Shown: one piece after another, positions 1 to 5,997 of the stretch | Numbering within the stretch: the stretch's first letter is position 1 | Layout of the letters: each line of letters starts with the position of its first letter | Origin: Thiotrichaceae bacterium | GTDB lineage: Bacteria > Pseudomonadota > Gammaproteobacteria > Thiotrichales > Thiotrichaceae | Assembly (NCBI GenBank): GCA_027030285.1 | Contig: JALVFC010000418.1 | Location: 1 to 6,746, forward strand | Direction: 5' to 3' | DNA length: 6,746 nt | Translations under genes and position numbers: made by a program | Notes under the pieces: model-generated | Seen by the model: the letters and a program-made list of their open reading frames with translations, nothing else | The model's database searches: none | Told to the model about the DNA's origin: nothing

Positions 1-1067
1 AAGTCTACGGTGGGGTAAAGATCAATCCACAAATGATGCGCTTGCGCAAAGGGGTTGATATTCTGGTGGCAACACCAGGGCGCTTGCTGGATTTATATAA
101 CCAGAACGCCATTCGTTTCAAGGATCTGGAAGTTCTGGTGCTGGATGAAGCAGACCACATGCTGGATATGGGGTTTATTCATGATATCCGGAAAATTCTC
201 TCATTCCTGCCAAAACGGCGGCAAAACCTGATGTTCTCTGCCACTTTTTCCAAAGAGATTCGAGCGTTGGCAAAAGGCATGGTGAAAGACCCGATAGAGA
301 TCTCGGTCAGTCCGCGCAATACGACCGCGAATACCGTTAAGCAGTGGATTTGTCCGGTAGACAAAAAACAAAAATCGGCTTTACTGAGTCAATTGATCAA
401 GGACGAAAACTGGCAACAGGTGCTAGTCTTTACACGTACCAAGCATGGTGCAAATCGCCTTGCAAAATATCTGGAAACCCGGGGCATCAAAGCGCTAGCT
501 ATTCATGGCAATAAAAGCCAGAACCAGCGCACCAAAGCGCTGGAAGGCTTCAAAAAAGGCAAGGTCAGAGTACTGGTCGCCACGGATATAGCTGCCAGAG
601 GTCTGGATATTAACCAGCTTCCACAAGTGGTGAATTTTGATTTGCCCAATGTGCCTGAAGACTACGTGCATCGTATCGGGCGAACTGGCAGAGCAGGCAG
701 CCAGGGGCAGGCAATTTCGCTGGTAAGTGCAGATGAAGTCAAACAGCTTTCTGATATTGAGCGGTTAACCAAAAAGCTGCTGGAACGCCGTTTAATTAAT
801 GGTTTTGAACCAGTGCATGATGTACCGGCAACAGCACTGGATAGCCGTCCAGCTCAAGCGAAAAAGCAAGCCAGGCCTAAAAAACGGGGAAGCGGACAAA
901 GCAGGCAACGAAGCAGCAACAAGTCTGGCAACCAGATTCCACGGCGTAAAAAGAAATCTGCAAAAACACAACAACAAGCACCAGGGAATGGCGGTCAGCA
1001 CCGCAATAGAAATCGTCGTCGGTGCAACCGGAAACGTCAGACAGCTTCAGTGCAAGCTGAAGGCTAG
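1..1067 (+). CDS. rhlE: RhlE-type DEAD-box ATP-dependent RNA helicase, 5'-truncated by window edge
   Basis: The reading frame is open from base 3 to the TAG at 1065-1067, giving 354 visible residues; the start lies outside the window. Counting from base 3, the visible motifs are GG (3-4), VATPGRL (22-28), the Walker B box DEAD (48-51), SAT (79-81), then DIAARGLD and HRIGRTGR (223-230). The Q motif, Walker A and PTREL are missing, so roughly 100 residues lie upstream. The core is followed by a tail of about 80 residues very rich in Lys, Arg and Gln, typical of RhlE-like proteins and expected to bind RNA unspecifically. By family knowledge it unwinds short RNA duplexes with ATP in the cytoplasm, in ribosome assembly, RNA decay or cold adaptation. 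Assignment to RhlE rather than another DEAD-box subgroup rests on the GGVKINPQ-type stretch and the tail. The stop codon coincides with the insertion point of a small mobile element, but the reading frame is not altered by it. Confidence 0.93.
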   Translation, partial: VYGGVKINPQMMRLRKGVDILVATPGRLLDLYNQNAIRFKDLEVLVLDEADHMLDMGFIHDIRKILSFLPKRRQNLMFSATFSKEIRALAKGMVKDPIEISVSPRNTTANTVKQWICPVDKKQKSALLSQLIKDENWQQVLVFTRTKHGANRLAKYLETRGIKALAIHGNKSQNQRTKALEGFKKGKVRVLVATDIAARGLDINQLPQVVNFDLPNVPEDYVHRIGRTGRAGSQGQAISLVSADEVKQLSDIERLTKKLLERRLINGFEPVHDVPATALDSRPAQAKKQARPKKRGSGQSRQRSSNKSGNQIPRRKKKSAKTQQQAPGNGGQHRNRNRRRCNRKRQTASVQAEG

Positions 1068-1084
1068 GAGGCTGTCCGAGAACT
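1064..1084 (+). repeat. Left terminal inverted repeat plus CTAG
   Basis: Twenty-one bases match exactly the reverse complement of 1210-1230. The first four bases are the presumed target duplication and also supply the TAG stop of the helicase gene. The remaining 17 are the element's terminal repeat. Confidence 0.9.
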
Positions 1085-1226
1085 AAGAAACTACTGCAAA
1101 CCCTATGATCATCATAATCTGAACTTATTGGAATCGTTAAATATAATGACTATTCGCCTCATCCAATAAGTCCAGCTTATGATAATCCTGTGATTTTCGC
1201 TACGCTTCTAGTTCTCGGACAGCCTC
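1068..1226. mobile_element. MITE-like palindromic element flanked by a CTAG duplication
   Basis: A 159-bp unit begins with GAGGCTGTCCGAGAACT (1068-1084) and ends with its exact reverse complement (1210-1226). Both ends are flanked by CTAG (1064-1067 and 1227-1230), which looks like a 4-bp target duplication. The symmetry continues inward: arms 1068-1132 and 1162-1226 are equal in length and roughly three quarters complementary by hand count. This includes a perfect 10-bp pair at 1123-1132 and 1162-1171 around a 29-nt loop. There is no coding capacity, so it would be a non-autonomous element moved by a transposase encoded elsewhere. A CTAG-type target is known from some IS5-family elements, but I cannot assign the parent IS. 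It lies between two convergent genes, and its transcript would form a long hairpin on either strand, so it may also act as a transcription barrier. No T-run follows the stem. Confidence 0.75.
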
Positions 1227-1230
1227 CTAG
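1210..1230 (-). repeat. Right terminal inverted repeat plus CTAG
   Basis: Exact reverse complement of 1064-1084. It ends in CTAG nine bases before the stop codon of the leftward SGNH gene, so the element occupies nearly the whole gap between the two convergent genes. Confidence 0.9.
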
Positions 1231-1239
1231 ATGAAAGTG

Positions 1240-2079
1240 TTACAAATTCTTTAAAGTTGTTTTCTGGAAAAGTATTCTGCCAATATATCGTGCACCATCC
1301 TTAGTCAAATGCCTGCCATCATAAGAAATTAAATGCAGATTATCGGTAAATACCGGGCAAGTTGTGGCATCCTGACAAACCAGTTCCTGGGGATCCACAA
1401 ACAGTGCTTTGTTGCCTACACGGTTTTTCAGAATTTTATTCACCTTTTGTGAAACCAGACCAACATCATTACGCAAGCGTTTTAATTTTGCATAGGGCAT
1501 ATGCATATATTTGTTGATGGTGATTTTTCCAAAAAACTTGTTGCCAACAACGACAAGGCGTTGTTTTTTCTTCAAACGCAGGTAATTAATTATCTGTGGC
1601 ATTTGTCTGGATACTTCCTGCTTCCAAAGAGCCGCAAAAATTACCAGGTCTGCATGCTGTATTTGTTTCCTTGCTTTATGTAAATTATCTGTCCGTTTAT
1701 CTGCACATAATCTTCTGTTTTTTGGGTGAATATATCTGGCACGATGTCCACCAAGTACCGTTTGGCAGGGGTAAGGGATAAAACGAACCCGGATTTGATA
1801 ATTGGAGAGATAGTTGTTTTCCAGTATCTCATTTAGAAAATCACAGCCCTGGCTATCGCCAACAATAATTGCCTTTCTTTTGGGGCTGTTTTCGTCAAAA
1901 GGCTTTGAAAGCGCACGGCAACGGTCAAATGCATAGCTGTTGCTTAGTTTTATATTTGATGCTTTTATCAGGCTTTGTTGTACCGCTGTTTTAGCATAGC
2001 CCAACTGAGCAATGCATAATGCTACAAAGAAGATACAGAATGAATGCAATAGTCTTCCAGGGATTGTTGTTTTCAACAT
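1240..2079 (-). CDS. Secreted SGNH-type esterase/acyltransferase domain protein
   Basis: This is a 279-residue protein. Residues 1-29 look like a signal peptide: basic start, hydrophobic core and a GYA cleavage site. The mature part carries an SGNH-hydrolase signature. GDSQGCDF (74-81) supplies nucleophile Ser76. GN at 179-180 is a candidate oxyanion block. SYDGRHLTKDGA (252-263) holds the Asp254/His257 pair. The D-x-x-H-L-T/S-x-x-G-A ending, preceded by a C-x6-C-P stretch, resembles the extracytoplasmic SGNH domain fused to OafA-type acyltransferase-3 membrane proteins. Here it stands alone behind a signal peptide. By family knowledge it would add or remove acyl (often acetyl) groups on surface glycans or lipids in the periplasm; the substrate is unknown. 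I start at the ATG at 2079 because AAGGAG lies five bases upstream. An in-frame GTG at 2085 overlaps that site and is unlikely. It is convergent with the helicase gene, and no acyltransferase partner is visible. Confidence 0.78.
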   Translation of the reverse strand: MLKTTIPGRLLHSFCIFFVALCIAQLGYAKTAVQQSLIKASNIKLSNSYAFDRCRALSKPFDENSPKRKAIIVGDSQGCDFLNEILENNYLSNYQIRVRFIPYPCQTVLGGHRARYIHPKNRRLCADKRTDNLHKARKQIQHADLVIFAALWKQEVSRQMPQIINYLRLKKKQRLVVVGNKFFGKITINKYMHMPYAKLKRLRNDVGLVSQKVNKILKNRVGNKALFVDPQELVCQDATTCPVFTDNLHLISYDGRHLTKDGARYIGRILFQKTTLKNL

Positions 2080-2084
2080 ACTCA

Positions 2085-2090
2085 CTCCTT
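2085..2090 (-). promoter_or_regulatory. Ribosome binding site that fixes the SGNH gene start
   Basis: On the minus strand AAGGAG is followed by five bases and ATG (2079-2077). The alternative GTG (2085-2083) shares its first base with this site and so could not be used with it. Confidence 0.75.
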
Positions 2091-2154
2091 GAGTTTTAAT
2101 GAATCCGTTTTGTTTGTCAGGCTAATCAGAAGAAAGTTCTATAACAAATTGGAT

Positions 2155-2175
2155 CATTGTACATATTTCACAATG
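2155..2175. promoter_or_regulatory. Inverted repeat between nnrS stop and SGNH gene start
   Basis: CATTGT (2155-2160) and ACAATG (2170-2175) form a perfect 6-bp dyad with a 9-base spacer. The 137-bp gap between the two leftward genes contains no gene. The dyad could be an operator or a weak hairpin after nnrS. There is no T-run, so I do not call it a terminator. No convincing promoter hexamers are seen for the SGNH gene. Confidence 0.25.
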
Positions 2176-2216
2176 TAGCTTGGTGTGCTCAGAAAATCGA
2201 ACGCTATGGATATTAA

Positions 2217-3416
2217 CTAGCCCGGTCTGCCATCCACACGTGCCTTGATCAGCATCGGCGCATAAACCACCACAAACAGGAGAAAGCCGATAACCCACAA
2301 TAACTGTGTTATACCAATCCACCACAGGTATAAATCCGGCAAAAGTATTGGCAGAATGACCCGCACAATCGCCGCCAGCACCAGCAGGGCAAAGATCACA
2401 CCCACGACCTTAGGTGGCGCAAACACATTTCTGCCAGTATGTCCGAGTGCCACACGACACATCATGCCCATGGTAATAATCCCGATACCGCCCGCCGCAA
2501 ACGCATGAAGTGCCAGCCAGGGCGACAGTCCGAGCCAGTGAGTCAGTGCTTGCAAGGCAAAGCCAAGCACAATAAAGCCATAACCCAGATACAGAACCCA
2601 CAGCAAAGGCTTGCGCCAGATCCCTCGGGTATGCCAGCCCCATAGCCGAATGGCATGTAAAACAAACAGTATGCCCGCCAGTATGCTGTTCACAAGCGGA
2701 TAATGGAAAAACACGATCAATACTGTAAACACAAGAAACAAAAAAATGCTGCTAATATCCAGCCATTTCCAGTTTTTCATCACCGCATCTTCATCCACGC
2801 CTTTTTCAATAAAAAACGGAATGACACGTCGCCCCATTAACATAATCAGCGAGATAACCAGATAGACTCCACTTAGCAAGCCCCATTGAATGGTTTCAGT
2901 GGGTAGTACATTAAATATGCCTAGATAAAACAGACCATTACTGAGAAAGAGCAGGGCAATTTTTAGAATAATAGCCAGGTGTTTCCACTGGCGGACTTTA
3001 ACGATGGGTTGCAGCATGGCACTAATCAGCACAATCATAAAAAGCTGATCAGCAACTGCCATCCAGTAAAGTGCGGTGGCAAACGGCAAAAAGGGTAATA
3101 TGCGTGCTGCCAGCCAGAGTAAGGCCAGCAGTAACAGACCTCTGCCATGCAGCGTTTGTTGCCCCGTCCAGTTCTTTATCGCTGTTAACAGAAAACCGGC
3201 AATGACGGCCAGACTATAGCCAAATACCATTTCATGTCCATGCCACAGCATTGCCGGAAGTGCTGTTGGCAATAGAGGCTGATGCAGAATATACAGGGCA
3301 AACCACAGCAGCATGGAGATCACTGCAAACAGTCCCGCTGCCAGGAAAAAAGGCCGAAAGCCAAGATTTAACAGTCCGAAAGGTTTCACAGTCCGTGGGT
3401 CTTCTATATTTAACAT
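2217..3416 (-). CDS. nnrS: NnrS family haem-copper membrane protein (nitric oxide response)
   Basis: This is a 399-residue polytopic membrane protein, very hydrophobic throughout, with about 12 membrane segments expected for the family. It carries the NnrS hallmarks: GFRPFF (19-24), the His-rich WHGHEMVFGY (58-67), and near the end a stretch at 303-329 with His304, Arg321 and a GHTGR (His326). The histidines are likely haem/copper ligands. NnrS proteins are inner-membrane haem and copper proteins found with denitrification and NO-stress genes and normally controlled by FNR/DNR/NNR-type regulators; they lessen NO toxicity, but the exact chemistry is not settled. A longer frame begins at ATG 3479. 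I prefer ATG 3416, because 3479 lies inside a perfect FNR-type box and the extra 21 residues are polar and unlike the family. The weak point is that no good Shine-Dalgarno precedes 3416. No nitrite or NO reductase genes are in the window. Confidence 0.88.
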   Translation of the reverse strand: MLNIEDPRTVKPFGLLNLGFRPFFLAAGLFAVISMLLWFALYILHQPLLPTALPAMLWHGHEMVFGYSLAVIAGFLLTAIKNWTGQQTLHGRGLLLLALLWLAARILPFLPFATALYWMAVADQLFMIVLISAMLQPIVKVRQWKHLAIILKIALLFLSNGLFYLGIFNVLPTETIQWGLLSGVYLVISLIMLMGRRVIPFFIEKGVDEDAVMKNWKWLDISSIFLFLVFTVLIVFFHYPLVNSILAGILFVLHAIRLWGWHTRGIWRKPLLWVLYLGYGFIVLGFALQALTHWLGLSPWLALHAFAAGGIGIITMGMMCRVALGHTGRNVFAPPKVVGVIFALLVLAAIVRVILPILLPDLYLWWIGITQLLWVIGFLLFVVVYAPMLIKARVDGRPG

Positions 3417-3450
3417 GATTGTCTTGTTTTGATTGTGTTGATAGGGAGGA

Positions 3451-3456
3451 ATACTG
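3451..3456 (-). promoter_or_regulatory. Candidate -10 element of nnrS promoter
   Basis: On the minus strand CAGTAT lies where a -10 hexamer is expected if the FNR-type box centred at 3485.5 is at -41.5 (class II activation). The predicted start is near 3444 and the leader about 28 nt. Only 3 of 6 bases match TATAAT, including the important second and last positions. The call rests mainly on spacing. Confidence 0.4.
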
Positions 3457-3478
3457 ACTGTAGCAGTTTTTCCGGTCA

Positions 3479-3492
3479 TTGATACACATCAA
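3479..3492 (-). promoter_or_regulatory. FNR/DNR/NNR-type operator upstream of nnrS
   Basis: TTGATACACATCAA is a perfect match to the FNR consensus TTGAT-N4-ATCAA. It is centred 69 bp upstream of the chosen nnrS start, leaving room for a promoter with the box at about -41.5. Control of nnrS by FNR-family regulators (NNR, DNR) is established in denitrifiers. Whether an O2-sensing FNR/ANR or an NO-sensing DNR binds here cannot be read from the site. It is also about 74 bp upstream of the likely start of the rightward transcript. Confidence 0.82.
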
Positions 3493-3511
3493 AGTGCTAG
3501 GAGCTTTAAAT

Positions 3512-3527
3512 TGTCATTTGTATGACA
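3512..3527. promoter_or_regulatory. Second dyad operator, Crp/FNR-like geometry
   Basis: TGTCATTTGTATGACA is a perfect 6-4-6 inverted repeat. Its spacing equals TGTCA-N6-TGACA, the geometry of Crp-family sites (Crp itself is TGTGA-N6-TCACA). It is centred 34 bp from the FNR-type box. Its centre at 3519.5 is about 40 bp upstream of the start predicted from the TATAAA at 3547-3552, as for an activator of the rightward unit. The regulator is unknown. Confidence 0.5.
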
Positions 3528-3546
3528 GGAAAAAGAGATTGATGAA

Positions 3547-3552
3547 TATAAA
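3547..3552 (+). promoter_or_regulatory. Candidate -10 element of the rightward unit
   Basis: TATAAA matches 5 of 6 positions of the sigma-70 -10 consensus and lies 34 bp before the small gene. No good -35 hexamer is found 17 bp upstream; that position is partly covered by the right half of the dyad at 3512-3527. This fits an activator-dependent promoter with a start near 3559. Confidence 0.4.
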
Positions 3553-3585
3553 CTCGCTGAGAAATAACTTATGGAGAGTATAAAA

Positions 3586-3777
3586 ATGTCCGCAATGCAG
3601 CAGATTGAGATAGAGCGCTATCATAATAGAATTGTTAAAGATATGAGGCACCTGATTGAGCGTTACCGTGAGATTATGGCGTGGGATGTACCGTAAAATG
3701 ATCCGCTTGAAGCGGATAAGCTGATCTTCAAAGCTGTGCATGAGGCGCTCAATGAAATAGAACAGGAGCAGTTATGA
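3586..3777 (+). pseudogene. Small helical protein gene interrupted by an in-frame TAA
   Basis: ATG at 3586 has GGAG at 3573-3576 as its ribosome binding site. It opens a frame of 36 codons (MSAMQQIEIERY...) ending at TAA 3694-3696. The same frame then runs on for 26 sense codons to TGA at 3775-3777. Both halves read like one charged helical protein. The sequence around the break, DVP-stop-NDPLEADKL, reads naturally if the TAA was GAA (DVPENDPLEADKL). The intact product would be 63 residues, soluble, without signal peptide, Cys or zinc motif. I do not recognise the family. Its position, just ahead of the permease and behind the dyad operator, suggests an operon with it. Alternatives are a genuine 36-residue protein or a sequencing error at one base. 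TAA is not a selenocysteine codon, so recoding is unlikely. Confidence 0.55.
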
Positions 3778-3788
3778 GCAAAAAATAG
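3774..3788 (+). other. Four-codon micro-ORF overlapping the small gene's stop
   Basis: The stop of the broken small gene forms an ATGA overlap (3774-3777) with a start that gives only Met-Ser-Lys-Lys before TAG at 3786-3788. It is in the same frame as the permease, which begins 21 bases later. It may be the remnant of a longer coupled gene, a coupling device, or chance. Confidence 0.2.
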
Positions 3789-3809
3789 AGCGTAGACAGG
3801 GTATAGATA

Positions 3810-5117
3810 ATGAAAAAAGATCTGGGTTACAAGGAGCTATTGGCAATCGCCATTGGTGGAATGGTCGGTGGTGGCATCTTCACCATTCTGGGTATTTCTG
3901 TTTCCATGGTGGGTACACTGGCACCTTTTGCCATTGCTCTGGGCGGTGTCGTTGCCTGGTTTGCAGCCTACTCCTATGTCAAGTTAGGGCTGTACTACAA
4001 GGATGAAGGTGCCACTTATGCTTTCTTTAAGCGTACCTACCCCAGCTCACATCTGGCAGCCTCTTTTATCGGCTGGTATACCGTTTTTGGTTATATTAGC
4101 ACCCTGGCGTTGTATGCCTACACATTTTCTTCTTATGGCATCAGTGGCTTTTCGTTTGGTGATAATGAGGTTGTTCGCAAGGTCATAGCCATTATCATTA
4201 TCTGGTTTTTAGCGCTGGTTAATCTGTGGAGCGTAAAGGGAATGGGGCGGTTGGAAGATGTCATGGTTTACGCCAAGCTGTTGATTCTTTGTGTCATTTC
4301 GGTAGCGCTAATTTTTTATTCTGATACGGATATACATGCCTTTGGCTCAATGCTGGTAAAGGATTTTCAGGTAACACCTCTGCTGAGTATCCTGATGGTT
4401 TCTTCCGTCACCTTTGTTGCCTATGAAGGTTTTCAGCTGGTGATTAATGCCGTGAATGAAATGGAAAATCCAAACAAAAATATTCCCAGAGCCATTTTTT
4501 CAGCCATTGTGCTGGTGGCATTGATCTATTTTGTTATCGCACTGAGTGCAGTATTGGCAATACCCGCAGAGGATCTCATCAAAAACAAGGAATATGCACT
4601 GGCAGCAGGCGCACACGATATTATGGGAAATCTGGGAAGTAATCTGGTCATTGCGGGAGCCCTGTTAGCGACCAGTAGCGCGATTAACGGGACGCTGTTT
4701 GGCTCATCAAGACAGATGGCACGCATTGCCGATGATGGCTATTTGCCACAAATTATTTGTAAACGAAAGCAGAGCATACCGGTAACCGCAATCATCTCAA
4801 TGGCAGCGATAGCATCCCTACTGATTGCAGTTGGTGGATTACGCCTGATTCTGGAATTTGGCAGTATTACGTTTTTACTGGTGTCGCTATTAATGGCAGT
4901 TGCCAACTACAAAATCAGGGAAAAAACACAATCTTCCCCCCTTATAACCATAGTTGCAATTCTTGGACTTTTTCTGGGTACGGCTTTGATTTTGTATTAT
5001 GAATATCAGTCAAATCCAGAGCAGCTTCTTTTTATTATTATACTTTATGGAATCCTCAGTCTTGGAGCGTGGGGCTATGCCAAGGTCAGACATGCGGGTC
5101 ATGAACTGATGAAATAA
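3810..5117 (+). CDS. APC-superfamily amino acid permease
   Basis: This is a 435-residue inner-membrane transporter with about 12 hydrophobic segments. The first helix carries the APC signature GGMVGGGIF (16-24), the broken-helix substrate and ion site of the family. YEGF (205-208) followed by NEMENPNKNIPRAI matches the conserved helix 6 and the loop after it. TSSAINGTLFGSSRQM (from 288), then ADDGYLP, is the usual helix 8 to cytoplasmic loop region. Family knowledge says proton- or sodium-coupled uptake, or exchange, of amino acids or related amines. The substrate cannot be read from sequence, and closeness to the YhdG/AA_permease_2 type is only an impression. ATG 3810 is preceded by ACAGGG at 3796-3801, an acceptable but modest ribosome site. 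It lies 32 bases after the small broken gene and probably shares its promoter and the two dyad operators, so it may respond to the same signal as nnrS. It converges with the 202-residue gene. Confidence 0.87.
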   Translation: MKKDLGYKELLAIAIGGMVGGGIFTILGISVSMVGTLAPFAIALGGVVAWFAAYSYVKLGLYYKDEGATYAFFKRTYPSSHLAASFIGWYTVFGYISTLALYAYTFSSYGISGFSFGDNEVVRKVIAIIIIWFLALVNLWSVKGMGRLEDVMVYAKLLILCVISVALIFYSDTDIHAFGSMLVKDFQVTPLLSILMVSSVTFVAYEGFQLVINAVNEMENPNKNIPRAIFSAIVLVALIYFVIALSAVLAIPAEDLIKNKEYALAAGAHDIMGNLGSNLVIAGALLATSSAINGTLFGSSRQMARIADDGYLPQIICKRKQSIPVTAIISMAAIASLLIAVGGLRLILEFGSITFLLVSLLMAVANYKIREKTQSSPLITIVAILGLFLGTALILYYEYQSNPEQLLFIIILYGILSLGAWGYAKVRHAGHELMK

Positions 5118-5153
5118 GCCCCTTTCCTGGATGTTCAGAACCTCTTAAGTACA

Positions 5154-5172
5154 TTGTGGTGGCGCTCCACAA
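5154..5172. terminator. Weak hairpin between convergent genes
   Basis: TTGTGG (5154-5159) pairs with CCACAA (5167-5172) around a 7-base loop, in the 95-bp gap between the permease stop and the leftward 202-residue gene's stop. Location suits a two-way terminator, but neither strand has a T-run after the stem, so support is weak. Confidence 0.25.
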
Positions 5173-5212
5173 ACCAAAAGACTTACTTTGTTGAGTTGAA
5201 CATTTCCATAGT

Positions 5213-5821
5213 TTATTTATCCTGTTGGTTCTGTAATTCTTTACGTAACCTGGACAGTTTCTTTTTGTACTGTTCAGCGTCACCATAATCCACAAACCTT
5301 TCCACATACGTGTGTGTTTTGTGAGTACGTCGGGCATGTTTGATAGGGCACCAGTATTGCTCTGTGCGGGCAAACACCTCACGAATATATTCAATTAGAC
5401 CATTACCATAACCACAATACATGCAGTTGAATTTTTCTATGATGTTCAAGTAGTCCAGATGATGCCTGTCAATCACAATGTAATCTGCACGTGATACCAT
5501 TGGAATGCCGTATACCCTGAAACAGATTTGCTGATAGATAAAAACAGCAGCATCCAGAATGACTAGCGGAACAATGACTCCGTAAATAATCGGCGAGGTG
5601 ATAATATACAGGGGATTGGCCTGGGTTAAATAGCTCCAGATGTTTGTTCGATATTTTTTATGAAGTCCCCTGATACTGTTATCAAAAATGACTTTTCCCT
5701 TTTTCAGGCGGTATTTGAACTCTGCCCTTTTTTCAGAAAGTAGTTGATCAAACTCCTGTTCCAACTGGTTTTGTAACCCCTGTATTCTGGAAAGTATTTC
5801 CTGGTAGTGTGATTGTGGCAT
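5213..5821 (-). CDS. Conserved hypothetical membrane-associated protein with Cys/His cluster
   Basis: This is a 202-residue protein of unknown function. Residues 6-42 are charged and heptad-like, probably a coiled coil. Residues 70-100 are a long hydrophobic stretch forming one or two membrane segments. The C-terminal half is soluble and full of candidate metal ligands: RHH (119-121), C133-x2-C136, W157-C158-P with H162, then H167 and H170. The sequence from 112 (DYIVIDRHHLDYLN) through CxYCGYGNG and EQYWCPIKHARR has the look of a conserved family, which I recall only as hypothetical proteins in Proteobacteria. A zinc- or iron-binding fold is possible but not shown. ATG 5821 is well supported by AGGAG at 5828-5832, six bases upstream. 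It follows the 192-residue membrane gene on the same strand, but the 176-bp gap makes a shared transcript uncertain. Confidence 0.8.
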   Translation of the reverse strand: MPQSHYQEILSRIQGLQNQLEQEFDQLLSEKRAEFKYRLKKGKVIFDNSIRGLHKKYRTNIWSYLTQANPLYIITSPIIYGVIVPLVILDAAVFIYQQICFRVYGIPMVSRADYIVIDRHHLDYLNIIEKFNCMYCGYGNGLIEYIREVFARTEQYWCPIKHARRTHKTHTYVERFVDYGDAEQYKKKLSRLRKELQNQQDK

Positions 5822-5858
5822 TAGTTACTCCTGCGGTGAGCTTATTGTTGACTATGTA

Positions 5859-5955
5859 GTCGGATATTCTGCATGTGGGCTGATGAGCCTGTGCCATCCG
5901 GCATGGAAGGATGCCAGTAGTACAGTACTTGTCTGATGGTGCAAGTTTATCCGAC
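5859..5955. other. Inverted-repeat-rich intergenic region, possible structured RNA
   Basis: GTCGGATA (5859-5866) is the exact reverse complement of TATCCGAC (5948-5955). With a 2x2 internal loop and a bulge the pairing continues inward (5869-5874 with 5939-5945). Inside lie three short stems: GGCT/AGCC (5878-5889), GGCAT/ATGCC (5900-5915) and AGTA/TACT (5919-5929). A branched fold is possible on either strand. It lies upstream of the 202-residue gene and could be its leader. No known riboswitch or tRNA consensus is recognised. The whole gap 5822-5997 holds no convincing gene. Confidence 0.35.
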
Positions 5956-5962
5956 ATGCTTG

Positions 5963-5988
5963 CCAGGAACATGACTCATGATGCCTGG
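5963..5988 (-). terminator. Hairpin after the 192-residue gene
   Basis: CCAGG (5963-5967) pairs with CCTGG (5984-5988), and inside it CATG (5970-5973) pairs with CATG (5977-5980) around ACT. It begins ten bases after the stop codon of the 192-residue gene (leftwards). No T-run follows, so a factor-independent terminator is only a possibility; it could also protect the 3' end. Confidence 0.3.
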
Positions 5989-5997
5989 AATACATCC

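Noticed and set aside
3417..3479. N-terminal extension of NnrS from ATG 3479
   Set aside because: The ATG lies in a perfect FNR-type operator, and the polar 21 residues precede the usual family start; kept only as an alternative start.
3496..3503. GCTAGGAG resembling the end of the element at 1064
   Set aside because: Eight shared bases without the rest of the terminal repeat is expected by chance.
3694..3696. Recoded stop (selenocysteine or programmed readthrough) in the small gene
   Set aside because: The codon is TAA, not TGA, and no downstream recoding hairpin is seen; a simple nonsense change is more economical.
5859..5955. tRNA or tRNA-like gene suggested by the cloverleaf-like pairing
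   Set aside because: No T-loop consensus, no recognisable anticodon arm geometry and no CCA end on either strand.
5748..5972. Minus-strand frame of 74 codons upstream of the 202-residue gene
   Set aside because: It overlaps the well-supported start of the 202-residue gene in another frame, has no ribosome site and shows low-complexity, domain-free content.
5970..5980. ATGACTCAT core resembling a Gcn4/AP-1 site
   Set aside because: That is a eukaryotic motif; here it is the centre of a simple hairpin in a bacterial intergenic gap.
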